From the NCBI RefSeq assembly GCF_042643165.1, contig NZ_JBHRSH010000001.1:1-64000 (forward strand): a stretch of 64,000 nt of DNA, read 5' to 3'. A model generated the notes under the pieces. It was not told where the DNA came from, searched no databases, and saw only the letters and a list, made by a program, of their open reading frames with translations. The stretch is from Hyphococcus aureus (GTDB taxonomy: Bacteria > Pseudomonadota > Alphaproteobacteria > Caulobacterales > Parvularculaceae). Shown here one piece after another: positions 26,143-34,260 of this stretch; within the stretch, counting starts at the first letter, position 1, and each line of letters starts with the position of its first letter. A program made the position numbers and the translations under genes.

Positions 26143-26922
26143 CTACGCCGCACGTTCAAAAAGGTGAAAATCATCTTCATACAATTGTTCAATAAGTTGG
26201 CGCGACGTTTTTGACATTCCCCGATTGGACAATGTCGAAGTCGGCGTGACGTTTAGTTTGGGCAGCTCTTTTGCGACACCGAGCTTTCGCGCGATCTTCA
26301 CAAAATCCTCATCGAGCCGCTCAAGCCTGGATATGAAATCGACCCCAGGCTCTCCAGTGCGCGGATCAATCAGGAAATAGGTTTGCGGCCGAAAATGAAT
26401 CCATGAGCGCGCCTCTTTTTTCACAAGGACTTCCTGGATGAATTCATCCACACCGCATTCAGGTTTTATCCATTGTTCCGCCCATTTTTTATCTGCAGCG
26501 TTGAACCCGCCCTTTTTGAGAAAATGAAAGGCCGACGAGATTCGTTCGGCAGGTTCGCGCATGATTGTAAACTTGAACATGTCGTCAAAACGCTTGGCGC
26601 CCAGATAGAAGAGATAATGTTTCACAGGTTCATGCCCTGCGCCGAGATTGCCAAATAAAATTTTTGTCACGGAAACGCCTGCGCATTTTGGAATATGCAC
26701 AAAGATACAATTCATCTTAAGATATGGATCGAGTGAGTATTCGCGGTCGGGGTAAAGCTCCGGCAATTTCTCCAGATAACGAAACCAGCCGCGCCCGATC
26801 GTATTGAATGCGCTTCGGCGGGCGATATAAGGCGCGCGCGCAAGCGCCCTGGCGCCAGCCTGCTTCATTTGCACCTCAAGGGACCGGGCGCGATGAACGT
26901 CGCTATGCGCTGCAATCGCCAT
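26143..26922 (-). CDS. Sulfotransferase family 2 protein
   Basis: This 259-residue enzyme has C-I-F-V-H-I-P-K-C-A-G-V-S-V near 72-85 and F-T-I-M-R-E-P-A-E-R-I-S-S-A-F near 117-131. In the second motif Asp is replaced by Glu (R-E-P instead of R-D-P), a conservative change. About 70 basic residues precede the catalytic domain. It is 3 bp downstream of a GT2 gene, so the GT4-GT2-sulfotransferase genes from 28961 to 26143 form one operon. It is the fifth sulfotransferase of the locus. Confidence 0.9.
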   Translation of the reverse strand: MAIAAHSDVHRARSLEVQMKQAGARALARAPYIARRSAFNTIGRGWFRYLEKLPELYPDREYSLDPYLKMNCIFVHIPKCAGVSVTKILFGNLGAGHEPVKHYLFYLGAKRFDDMFKFTIMREPAERISSAFHFLKKGGFNAADKKWAEQWIKPECGVDEFIQEVLVKKEARSWIHFRPQTYFLIDPRTGEPGVDFISRLERLDEDFVKIARKLGVAKELPKLNVTPTSTLSNRGMSKTSRQLIEQLYEDDFHLFERAA

Positions 26923-26925
26923 ACA

Positions 26926-27807
26926 TCATCTTCTCAGGGTTAAAATCCGTTGCGGATCGGACCGCCCGGTCAATAGCTCCCACAAGGCGAGCCAGTTGCC
27001 ATGGCAGCGCCCTGCCCGGTCAACCCAGGGCTCAGGCGTGAACATTTTGTAGTGATTGGCCGCAACGTTTTTCGCAATGAGTTTCCAGCCGTATTTTGCA
27101 CTCATCGTGCCTTTACGCATCAGATAGAAAGGATTGGCGACCTGTGAGTAGCCGAGTTTCACCCCGCTTGTCCGCGCGCCTTTAACGCCGCGATGAACTC
27201 CCCAGAAGGCATGGGTTTTGGCAAGCCGGCCTTTCGGCAAAAGACTTGCGGCGAAATCAATGTCCTCCTGCCAGCCATAAAGCGGCAAACATTCATCAAA
27301 ACGCGTGTCGCCGATCATCTCCGCGCGATAAGCCATATTGCATCCATAAAGCCCATTAAGATCGCGCTTGACGGCGTCATCGAGAGTGGGATTTGCGTCG
27401 GCCTCCTCAATCAGCGCCGTCGCCTCATCGTAGGAAACACCTTCAGAATTAATGCCATCCGCAAGCAAATATCCGGTAGCGCCGGCGCAGTCCGGATGGG
27501 CGATAAAGAACCGGCGCACCCCTTCAAGCATGTAGCGCGACGGAAGATAATCGTCGTCGATAAAAACAACGATATCGCAATCGGACATCACCCGCTCCAG
27601 CCCGCGATTACGTTGTTTAGGCAACCCCTTCTCGCCGAACATGACTTCCGCATTCGCCGGCAGTAATGTCTCAGGAGGAAGATCGGCCCTTTCTGTAACG
27701 GAATAAACGATCCTGTGCGCTGGCTCCGTTTGTGCAACGAGATGCGGTGTGAGCTGTTCCAGCTCCGCTGCGCGGCCAAGGCTCGCTATGATCACCGCCG
27801 TCTTCAT
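26926..27807 (-). CDS. Glycosyltransferase family 2
   Basis: From the ATG at 27807 this gives 293 residues starting M-K-T-A-V-I-I-A-S-L-G-R. The open frame extends to 27963, but that part lies inside the preceding gene and has no GT similarity. The metal-binding segment is V-F-I-D-D-D-Y-L near 82-89, and the later G-W-Q-E-D-I-D-F carries the probable catalytic base. The start is 2 bp downstream of the preceding GT4 stop. It acts on the lipid-linked repeat; the sugar is unknown. Confidence 0.9.
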   Translation of the reverse strand: MKTAVIIASLGRAAELEQLTPHLVAQTEPAHRIVYSVTERADLPPETLLPANAEVMFGEKGLPKQRNRGLERVMSDCDIVVFIDDDYLPSRYMLEGVRRFFIAHPDCAGATGYLLADGINSEGVSYDEATALIEEADANPTLDDAVKRDLNGLYGCNMAYRAEMIGDTRFDECLPLYGWQEDIDFAASLLPKGRLAKTHAFWGVHRGVKGARTSGVKLGYSQVANPFYLMRKGTMSAKYGWKLIAKNVAANHYKMFTPEPWVDRAGRCHGNWLALWELLTGRSDPQRILTLRR

Positions 27808-27809
27808 CT

Positions 27810-28961
27810 TTATGCGCTCATCTGTTTTGACGCGGTGATCGGCTGTTCGGCGGAATTCATGTCCAGAAGCTCGGCGTTTATGGCCGCCAGCAGTTTTTCG
27901 GCAGACTTTCTCCATGTGAACTGAGCGGCCCGCGCCTTGCCGGACTGGCTTAATTCTGACCAATAGGCTTCATCGGCGCGAAGCCGCGCAATCGCCCCGG
28001 ACCAAGCAGACGGATCAAACGCATCCGCATAGACGGCCGCTTCACCGCAGACTTCCGGCAAGGCGCCTTCCGGCGCGACAATCGCCGGCGCGCCCAGCAA
28101 CATGCTTTCCAGCGGCGGCAGACCAAACCCTTCCGTTGTCGATGGACATGCAAAGCCGAGAGACATTTCCATCAGGCTGCGCATTTCTTCATCAGTCACA
28201 AATCCGGCGAAGACCACATTGGCGGGCGCTTCGACGCCAAGCTCTTGCGCAAAAGCGTTCCGGTCCGCCGCGCCAAAAAGCACGAGCTTGCAAGACGCAA
28301 GTTCGTTTTCAGAAAACGCCTTTAAAAGAACGGAGATGTTCTTATGCCGCTGCGTATTAGCCAGCGCGCATATATAATTACGCTTTTCCAGGCCAAGCCG
28401 GTCGATGATCGATGGATCAACGCCAACCTTGTTCATGTGATCAACGCCATTATGAATAACGGTAATTTTTTCTTTCGGCGCCACATTATGTAACGCGAGT
28501 TGTTCGCGAGAATATTCAGAAACAGTGAGTATGCGCCGATGCCTGCGGCCAATGACAGGCAAGATGAACTGATACCAGCTCCGGAAAGCAGGAGAATAGG
28601 ATTCAGGCGTTAAATAGACCTGCGCGTCATGGATCATGGTGATCGCATCGCTCACCGTGATCGGCGCCAAATTACACAAACTCACAAGCAAGCGTTTGCG
28701 CGCCAGAAAGGGAAGGTCGAATTGCTCCCAGAATTGCCAGGTGAACACGCCGCCCTTCCGCATGGGAATCAAGCCATCTTCAAATGAACGGCGGATGTCA
28801 GACGGGCAAATCACCTCCGCCGTAAAAGGCGGCATTCCCCGTTCCTGAATGATCGTCTGAAGCGCACGGATCAATTCTTCCGCAACCCTGTGGACACCAG
28901 TGGGATTGGCCGACAAAAACTTGCCGTTTATGGCGACGTTAAAATCCTGCGCGGCGCTCAC
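27810..28961 (-). CDS. Glycosyltransferase family 4
   Basis: This 383-residue GT-B enzyme starts at a GTG (28961) and has A-I-N-G-K-F-L-S-A-N-P-T-G-V-H-R near 10-25, typical of mannosyl/rhamnosyl-type GT4 proteins, A-N-T-Q-R-H-K-N near 200 and E-G-F-G-L-P-P-L-E-S near 283 (E-x7-E). It is the first gene of the GT4-GT2-sulfotransferase operon and diverges from the Wza-like gene across a 491-bp control region. Confidence 0.9.
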   Translation of the reverse strand: MSAAQDFNVAINGKFLSANPTGVHRVAEELIRALQTIIQERGMPPFTAEVICPSDIRRSFEDGLIPMRKGGVFTWQFWEQFDLPFLARKRLLVSLCNLAPITVSDAITMIHDAQVYLTPESYSPAFRSWYQFILPVIGRRHRRILTVSEYSREQLALHNVAPKEKITVIHNGVDHMNKVGVDPSIIDRLGLEKRNYICALANTQRHKNISVLLKAFSENELASCKLVLFGAADRNAFAQELGVEAPANVVFAGFVTDEEMRSLMEMSLGFACPSTTEGFGLPPLESMLLGAPAIVAPEGALPEVCGEAAVYADAFDPSAWSGAIARLRADEAYWSELSQSGKARAAQFTWRKSAEKLLAAINAELLDMNSAEQPITASKQMSA

Positions 28962-29154
28962 AGGCCGTCTCGCGCAGTATTGGCTAACCGGTCAGACCCG
29001 AATCGCCGGCTCAAAACAGACAAGCCGGCCACAAGGCCGCCTGGTTCAAGACGGATGCAGGTTTCTGTTACGCTCGCCGCGCCTTCCCCCATCTTCGTCC
29101 TTTTCAACAATCCGCGAAACTCAGCAAAAGGCATGTCGCCTCAAGCTCGCTCTT

Positions 29155-29170
29155 GTGCGACGCAACATAA
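29155..29170 (+). promoter_or_regulatory. Copy of the recurrent KTGC-N3-GCARCATAA element
   Basis: gtgcgacgcaacataa, exact match, in the divergent region upstream of the Wza-like gene. Confidence 0.55.
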
Positions 29171-29353
29171 TCGAAAAGCAAATTTCTGGCAATTCAAAAC
29201 GCTGACCAACATCGAGGCGCTACAAAACGGGCGGGAGCGTCGTAAACTACCTATTGAAAATTATATCTTTTCGCGAGCCTTTCGGAATTCCTTGCAGGAG
29301 CAGGGCGGCCCCGGGAACAACGATCTTCATATTGCATTTTGTTCGCATTCGTG

Positions 29354-29369
29354 GTGCAATGCAGCATAA
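29354..29369 (+). promoter_or_regulatory. Copy of the recurrent KTGC-N3-GCARCATAA element
   Basis: gtgcaatgcagcataa, exact match, 83 bp upstream of the Wza-like start at 29453. Confidence 0.55.
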
Positions 29370-29452
29370 GTGTTTGCCTTCCGGGGGAAGACTGGGGTCG
29401 GGATGCGCCACAATCAGCGGGCGACCATCCCGATGAGGTTGAAAGGTCGAAT

Positions 29453-29995
29453 ATGACGCGGTTTGCACTTTTTTCCGTCTTGCTGATGACCCTTGCGGCC
29501 TGCGCCACAGGAGAAACAGCTCCGCTGCGGCCGGTCTCGGGATATCAACTCCTTTCCGGCGACCAACTGAAAGTTTCAGTATACGGAGAAGACGAGCTCA
29601 CCGGGACCTATCTGATCGATGGTCAGGGGGAGATTGCCTTCCCGCTGATTGGAAGCTTCGCGGTAACCGGCAAAACCAGCGCCGAAATCAAACAGGAACT
29701 GGAGGCCGCTCTGGCGAATGGTTATCTCGTCGAACCGAGAGTGCTGGTCGAGATCGCCAATCCGCGCCCAATCTACATTCTCGGCGAGGTCAGCCGCCCC
29801 GGGGAATATCCTTACTCCGAAGCGATTACGGTGCTGCAGGCCATTGCGAAGGCTGGCGGCTATACCTACCGGGCCAATCGCTCCACTGTGTACATCGCCC
29901 ATACGGGGGCAAATGAAGAAGTAAAATACAAGCTGACGCCCACGACGGTGGCGTTGCCTGGTGACACAATCCGGGTCGGCGAACGCTTTTTTTAG
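29453..29995 (+). CDS. Wza-like polysaccharide export lipoprotein
   Basis: This 180-residue protein has a lipoprotein signal (L-M-T-L-A-A-C, Cys16) followed by a polysaccharide-export domain (G-Y-Q-L-L-S-G-D-Q-L-K-V-S-V-Y-G near 31-46) and a SLBB domain (Y-I-L-G-E-V-S-R-P-G-E-Y-P near 106-118). It is half the size of E. coli Wza, with one SLBB domain and no C-terminal amphipathic barrel helix. It may therefore need the beta-barrel protein at 11971 to cross the outer membrane (inference). The ATG at 29453 has AAAGG upstream; the longer frame from 29339 runs through a control element. Confidence 0.92.
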   Translation: MTRFALFSVLLMTLAACATGETAPLRPVSGYQLLSGDQLKVSVYGEDELTGTYLIDGQGEIAFPLIGSFAVTGKTSAEIKQELEAALANGYLVEPRVLVEIANPRPIYILGEVSRPGEYPYSEAITVLQAIAKAGGYTYRANRSTVYIAHTGANEEVKYKLTPTTVALPGDTIRVGERFF

Positions 29996-30130
29996 GCTCT
30001 TTGGTCGCGCGTCCCTACCCTTTGAGTTGTTTCCATGCGCCGCCGCAACCGGCTGAAAAAATCGATCGCCTCTTTGCCTTGAAGGTCGATAGGGGTTAAG
30101 GACGTCCGGTTCTGAACGGCGGCTCCGGTG

Positions 30131-30982
30131 ATGTCTAAAAAGCAGTCTTACAAACGTGGCGATCCTTTGGCGGTTCTCGGCATGTCCGGCGTCGGCAAGA
30201 CGCGGATCGCCTCGATGCTGCGCGCCGAGGAGCGCTGGTTTCATTACTCCGTCGATTACCGCATTGGCACCCGCTACATGGACGAGGCGATTGAAGACAA
30301 CTTCAAGCGCGAGGCCATGAAGGCGCCGCTCCTGCGCGAGCTTTTGCTGTCCGATTCAATTTACATTTCTTCGAACATCACCTTCGATAACCTCTCTCCG
30401 CTATCGACATATCTTGGCAAGCCAGGCGATCCGGACAAGGGCGGCATTCCGTTCGATGAATATGTGCGCCGTCAGCGCGAGCATCGCGAAGCGGAAATCC
30501 GCGCCATGCTGGACACGCCGCGTTTCATTGAAAAAGCCAAAACGATCTATGGCTATGACAAGTTCATCTGCGACACGTCGGGATCAATCTGCGAAGTCGT
30601 GGATCCGGAAGATAAAAACGATTCGGTCCTGAAAGCGGTCAGCGACTGCTGCCTCATCATTTATATTGCGGGCGACGAAGCCCATAAGGACGCGCTGAAA
30701 GCGCGCTTCGACCGGGCGCCCAAGCCGATGTATTACAATGAAGGCTTTCTGCGTCAGGTCTGGGCTGATTACCTGAAAGAGACCGGCGTTGCTGAAAGGC
30801 AAGTCGATCCCGACGCTTTCATTCGCTGGGGCTTTGCGCGCCTGATTGACTGGCGCGCGCCGCGCTATGAAGCCGTCGCCAAAAACTGGGGCGTCAAAAT
30901 CACCGCGCGCGATGTCGAAAAAGTTCAAAGCCCCGACGATTTCCTCGATCTCGTAGACAAGTCGATCAAAAAACAAGCCTGA
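30131..30982 (+). CDS. P-loop ATPase of unknown function
   Basis: This 283-residue soluble protein has a Walker A loop near the start (V-L-G-M-S-G-V-G-K-T-R, about 14-24). A later hydrophobic strand I-C-D-T-S-G-S-I-C-E and C-C-L-I-I-Y-I-A-G-D may form the Walker B region. The middle is rich in charged helices. It has no membrane helix or signal peptide. An ATG at 30131 directly follows a GTG at 30128; either could be used. It lies 135 bp after the Wza-like gene on the same strand. I do not recognise a characterised family and give no specific role; nucleoside or small-molecule kinase chemistry is possible. Confidence 0.7.
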   Translation: MSKKQSYKRGDPLAVLGMSGVGKTRIASMLRAEERWFHYSVDYRIGTRYMDEAIEDNFKREAMKAPLLRELLLSDSIYISSNITFDNLSPLSTYLGKPGDPDKGGIPFDEYVRRQREHREAEIRAMLDTPRFIEKAKTIYGYDKFICDTSGSICEVVDPEDKNDSVLKAVSDCCLIIYIAGDEAHKDALKARFDRAPKPMYYNEGFLRQVWADYLKETGVAERQVDPDAFIRWGFARLIDWRAPRYEAVAKNWGVKITARDVEKVQSPDDFLDLVDKSIKKQA

Positions 30983-31012
30983 CCGCGGCGCCGGTGATCA
31001 GCGAACAGCGCC

Positions 31013-32086
31013 CTAATGGGGCAAGGTCAGATTCGAGATCAGCGAGACCACTTCGGGCATCCGGTTGCAGCCGGTCTTTTCGATAATCTTGCGGACCTGA
31101 GTGCGCACGGTGTTGATCGAGACGCCGCCATGCTCGGCGATCTTCTCCACCGGCACGCCGGCGCCAAGCTCGCGCGCAACGCTCGCCTCCGCTGCTGTCA
31201 GATCGAACAACGACCGCAACAGGTCAATCGACGGGCGGGCCTTGAGGTCGATCGGATTGAAAACAAGCAGCGCATAGCCTTTGGCGAAAATATCGTGCGC
31301 CGATCCGCTGACAGGAACCATATGCGCCACATAGGCCGGACGTCCGTCATCATTCCTGATCGCGAAGGACTGCACCGCCGAGCGTTTGTCGAGCGAGCCG
31401 AGCGCCGCCTGGAATAACTCATTAGCATCGCCATCTTTCAACACGAGGCGTTCATTGGCGCCCCATATAATCGCGTCGGACAGCGTCTCGACTTCACTAC
31501 TGCAATCAATCCCTGTCCCATTGAGATCAAGGAGGACCACGGGAACGGAGAGCTTTGAAAACGCATCCTTTGCGGTTGTCGCGGTCTGGAGCCCCATGCG
31601 CGCCGCGATCATCGCCGCGCGTGCAAGATGCGGGCGCAATTCGTTCAGTGTATTGATGAACGGCTCTTCCATGGGCCCGCGATCATGATTGCGCTCCACA
31701 CTGACAACAATGTGGTCGCCCGTCGGCATGATCAGGCCGGTGCCAGCCGACCAGCCGAGATCGCGGGGATAGAAAAACTCCTGATAAATGTCGTTGTTTT
31801 GAATTTCGTCTTCGGTCCAGTAATCGAGTTCCGTCAGAAAAGCCGAATGCGCTTTTTCGAGAAGGCACACCCGCCGACCGCAGCGGCGAAACCATCCGCC
31901 TTTGAGATATTCGTCAAAGGCGCCGTAGACGCTATCGCTCGCGGTCCAGTTAAGTGATTTCTCCTTGGTGGAGAGCAACAGCCCGCCTTTGGACTCCGTC
32001 ATCTCAGCGAGATCGCTCAGAATGCCCGGCCAGAGATCGGGCGCGAACGACGCCTCGTAAACGCGATCGATAAAAGCCGACTTCAT
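31013..32086 (-). CDS. LuxR-family transcriptional regulator
   Basis: This 357-residue protein has an N-terminal sensor region of about 290 residues without a clear named domain and a C-terminal LuxR-type helix-turn-helix (L-T-A-A-E-A-S-V-A-R-E-L ... S-I-N-T-V-R-T-Q-V-R-K-I). There is no receiver aspartate pattern at the N-terminus, so it is probably ligand-responsive or constitutive and not a response regulator. The ATG at 32086 follows GGAGG with ideal spacing; the open frame to 32176 is ignored. It stands alone at the edge of the exopolysaccharide locus and is a candidate regulator of it, but nothing in the sequence proves the link. Confidence 0.85.
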   Translation of the reverse strand: MKSAFIDRVYEASFAPDLWPGILSDLAEMTESKGGLLLSTKEKSLNWTASDSVYGAFDEYLKGGWFRRCGRRVCLLEKAHSAFLTELDYWTEDEIQNNDIYQEFFYPRDLGWSAGTGLIMPTGDHIVVSVERNHDRGPMEEPFINTLNELRPHLARAAMIAARMGLQTATTAKDAFSKLSVPVVLLDLNGTGIDCSSEVETLSDAIIWGANERLVLKDGDANELFQAALGSLDKRSAVQSFAIRNDDGRPAYVAHMVPVSGSAHDIFAKGYALLVFNPIDLKARPSIDLLRSLFDLTAAEASVARELGAGVPVEKIAEHGGVSINTVRTQVRKIIEKTGCNRMPEVVSLISNLTLPH

Positions 32087-32213
32087 GAAACCTCCGGAAC
32101 TCAACGCAACAATGCCGCCAGTCTTATCAAATGGCGGGCGATGATCAATGACCGGCGTCAATTTACGCCGCGGCAAGAGCGCACCGCCATCAACGGCGAT
32201 GCGCCCTCACGCT

Positions 32214-32675
32214 TTATTCGGTACCTTGCGCGGCCGCCGCGAGCTGCGCGTCGCAGGATTTGCCCTGATAGAGCCCGACCACATAAAGCCAGCGCTTCTC
32301 GGCGATGGCGCGCTGCTGGGCTTCGCGTTCTTTTTTCTTCTTGGACGATTTGCCGAGCAGACCGCCCACCTGGCCGATGGCGCCCACCGCGCGGCCCGCC
32401 CCGGCGGAGAGCGCCGCCTGTTGCGCAAGGCCGGTCCCGACATTGGCGAGATATTCACTGTCCATCAGCGCCTCGGACGGATTGCCGCCGAGCACTGTCT
32501 CCATGGCGCCGACTTCCTCAACCAGTTGCGTGCAGTTCATGGCGGCGTCGCCGAACTTCATCGGTTGCGTCAGAGCCGGCGCCTCATCGTCGCCGGCATG
32601 GGCGGCGCCGGCGGCGACAAGTGTGAGGCCCAGCGCGGCCAGAAATGTCAAAAAGATCGAAACGGCGTGGTGCAT
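32214..32675 (-). CDS. Secreted protein of unknown function
   Basis: From the ATG at 32675 (AAGGGGA upstream) this gives 153 residues with a signal peptide ending near G-A-A-H-A (about 27). The mature part has two Cys that could pair (in N-C-T-Q-L and K-S-C-D-A), a Gly/Ala-rich stretch (A-L-S-A-G-A-G-R-A-V-G-A-I-G-Q-V-G-G-L-L-G) that may be a glycine-zipper membrane segment, and a basic run K-S-S-K-K-K-K-E-R-E. No family is recognised. A periplasmic or outer-membrane-associated location is likely. Confidence 0.65.
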   Translation of the reverse strand: MHHAVSIFLTFLAALGLTLVAAGAAHAGDDEAPALTQPMKFGDAAMNCTQLVEEVGAMETVLGGNPSEALMDSEYLANVGTGLAQQAALSAGAGRAVGAIGQVGGLLGKSSKKKKEREAQQRAIAEKRWLYVVGLYQGKSCDAQLAAAAQGTE

Positions 32676-33000
32676 GACAGAAATCCCCTTCATCAGGCGT
32701 TGATGCTTACAAGCGTCTTCGGCGCATCGGCCATTGGGTTGCGTAGCGGCCCTCCCCCCGGATGCGCCGAAGACAAGACGCACCATAGGAAGGCGTGCGC
32801 GCCCGGCATCATCAAAATTGGTGATGGGCGGGCGGTGATTTCGTCTTCCCGCATGGAGGCGGGAAAGGCGCGGCGGCGGCGCCTCGCGTTCAATTCAGGC
32901 CGCGTCTTTTCTGGCTTTGCAGGCGATGTGGCGCCATTCAGCATTTTCTGCTCCGCCCTTGCCTCACCTGCGAAAGGCGCGGTCAGGTGTCTGACGCCTC

Positions 33001-33061
33001 CCCGCGGCTTGACCGTGGGACCCAGCCGCAAAGGGGCGTGAACACCGCGATCAAGTCGCGG
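33001..33061. repeat. REP-like imperfect inverted repeat
   Basis: Left arm cccgcggcttgaccgtggg (33001-33019) and right arm ccgcgatcaagtcgcgg (33045-33061) are imperfect inverted copies separated by 25 bp. The cgcgacttgatcgcgg type is common as an intergenic repeat in alphaproteobacterial genomes. Confidence 0.5.
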
Positions 33062-33218
33062 CGAATCGGAAAACAGGTCGGCGTTCATAGAAATCCGGAA
33101 CCTTATTCATGCTTCAAGATTGAGCATTATACGGCCGCCGGAAAAGTGGTGAAAAATTATCCACGGGTTCCGGAATGGCCTTATACTTGCCGCCGCCCCC
33201 TGCGCCCCTGAGGTAAAG

Positions 33219-33242
33219 CCCCTCTCCCTTGAGGGAGAGGGG
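33219..33242. repeat. Perfect palindrome, 10-bp stem
   Basis: cccctctccc, loop ttga, gggagagggg. It is related to the palindrome at 33681-33709, which contains the same cctctccc core. Confidence 0.6.
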
Positions 33243-33411
33243 TTGGGGTGAACAAACTTCGTGATAAGTGTCCGCCCTGAAACCGGCGAAGCCTCAAATC
33301 ATCCGCACAAGACGTTTACGGAAAAACGCAAACCTGTCTGAACAATGCCCGTGGCCGACTTTACAAGCATTGCACAAGCACGGTTTCGCGGTGCGACGTT
33401 CGCCCCCATCC

Positions 33412-33448
33412 CCCGCTTCGCGGGTACTTCCCCCGCAAGCGGGGGAAG
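33412..33448. repeat. Two adjacent GC-rich hairpins
   Basis: cccgc-ttc-gcggg (33412-33424) is followed two bases later by cttcccccgc-aa-gcgggggaag (33427-33448, 10-bp perfect stem). Paired hairpins like this are typical of REP-type intergenic units. Confidence 0.6.
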
Positions 33449-33514
33449 AGAGAGCCAACATCTAGGCAGGGAACACGCGTCTAGATAAGGCGAACCATTT
33501 CACAGGAGCGCCCT

Positions 33515-33562
33515 CCTCCCCCGTTTACGGGGGAGGTGTCGACCCCGGATTAAATCCGGGGG
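33515..33562. repeat. Two adjacent palindromes
   Basis: cctcccccgt-tt-acgggggagg (33515-33536) and ccccggatt-aa-atccgggg (33543-33562). This is the same design as the pair at 33412-33448. Confidence 0.6.
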
Positions 33563-33680
33563 AGACGGAGGGGGTGTTGATGCATCACGAGCATTCAACG
33601 AGGATTATTTGCTGAGGCGCGTCACGACAGTTTTGGGTCTTTGACCGTCTGACGGAGGTAGGGCTCTAACGCCCTCACTT

Positions 33681-33709
33681 CCTCCCTCTCCCCAAGGGGG
33701 AGAGGGAGG
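33681..33709. repeat. Palindrome with 13-bp stem
   Basis: cctccctctcccc and ggggagagggagg around a short loop. It lies 70 bp beyond the 3' end of the minus-strand gene at 33779-34189 and could act as its terminator; the minus strand shows a T-poor tail, so this is uncertain. Confidence 0.55.
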
Positions 33710-33778
33710 AAAAAGAAACTCAATATCACTTTGCTTTAGCTTCTTATTGAGGCCCGCCGCCACAGGGGATAGAAAATC

Positions 33779-34189
33779 CTATTCTTCTCCATCAAGCAGG
33801 CCCCACCAATGGTCGAATTGCATATCCGCAATATGATCCAAAATAGGGTACGCAAACTCTTTCGGGAGAGGCATCCAATCAGGTTGTGTGGAATTCGGAA
33901 TTCCTGAGTCGCTCTTTGAGGGGCCATTCCATCGGAAAAGTAACGTTCGAGTTGCCTGACCAGAGTTTGAAATACGAGGATCGGGATTCCATGTTCCAAT
34001 CGCGATTGAATAAGACCCGTCCCCGCCATCAAAAACGACATGGTAGTCTTTGGATTGAAGTCTTGCTGCTGGTCTTGGCCCAACTTCGTCTGCGCGTATA
34101 AAATCGGCTTTCGGCTGCTCATCACTGTTATCGAGCGAAGGCGCCTGCGTTTCTTTTTTGCCGTGTGCAAGACGTCGAAAAATTCCCAT
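33779..34189 (-). CDS. Hypothetical protein
   Basis: This encodes 136 residues. The N-terminus is basic and polar (G-I-F-R-R-L-A-H-G-K-K), followed by a compact part with many aromatic residues (F-R-W-N-G-P, D-H-W-W-G-L-L-D near the end). There is no signal peptide or membrane helix. AAGGGGA lies about 9 bp before the ATG. A second frame (33736-34170) overlaps it but has no such start context. No family recognised; base composition is lower in GC than in its neighbours, which may indicate later acquisition. Confidence 0.55.
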   Translation of the reverse strand: MGIFRRLAHGKKETQAPSLDNSDEQPKADFIRADEVGPRPAARLQSKDYHVVFDGGDGSYSIAIGTWNPDPRISNSGQATRTLLFRWNGPSKSDSGIPNSTQPDWMPLPKEFAYPILDHIADMQFDHWWGLLDGEE

Positions 34190-34260
34190 TTCTATTTTCC
34201 CCTTGTCATTGCCCCACGACTAATTGAGCAAAGTAAAACCTAAGACGCAATCATCTTTAT

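Larger units (their letters stand above)
28962..29452. other. 491-bp divergent control region between a GT4 operon and the Wza-like gene
   Basis: No coding frame here shows a family signature. The region contains two exact copies of the 16-bp element (29155-29170, 29354-29369), both pointing towards the Wza-like gene and 199 bp apart, the densest occurrence of exact copies in the window. AT-rich stretches (ttgaaaattatatctttt) lie between them. I expect promoters in both directions but cannot place start sites. Confidence 0.5.
32676..33778. other. 1.1-kb non-coding stretch rich in palindromes
   Basis: I see no gene here. Several GC-rich inverted repeats are listed separately as repeats. They are of the kind scattered between genes in many alphaproteobacteria. 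The short open frames through this stretch are low in signal and run through the palindromes. Confidence 0.6.
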
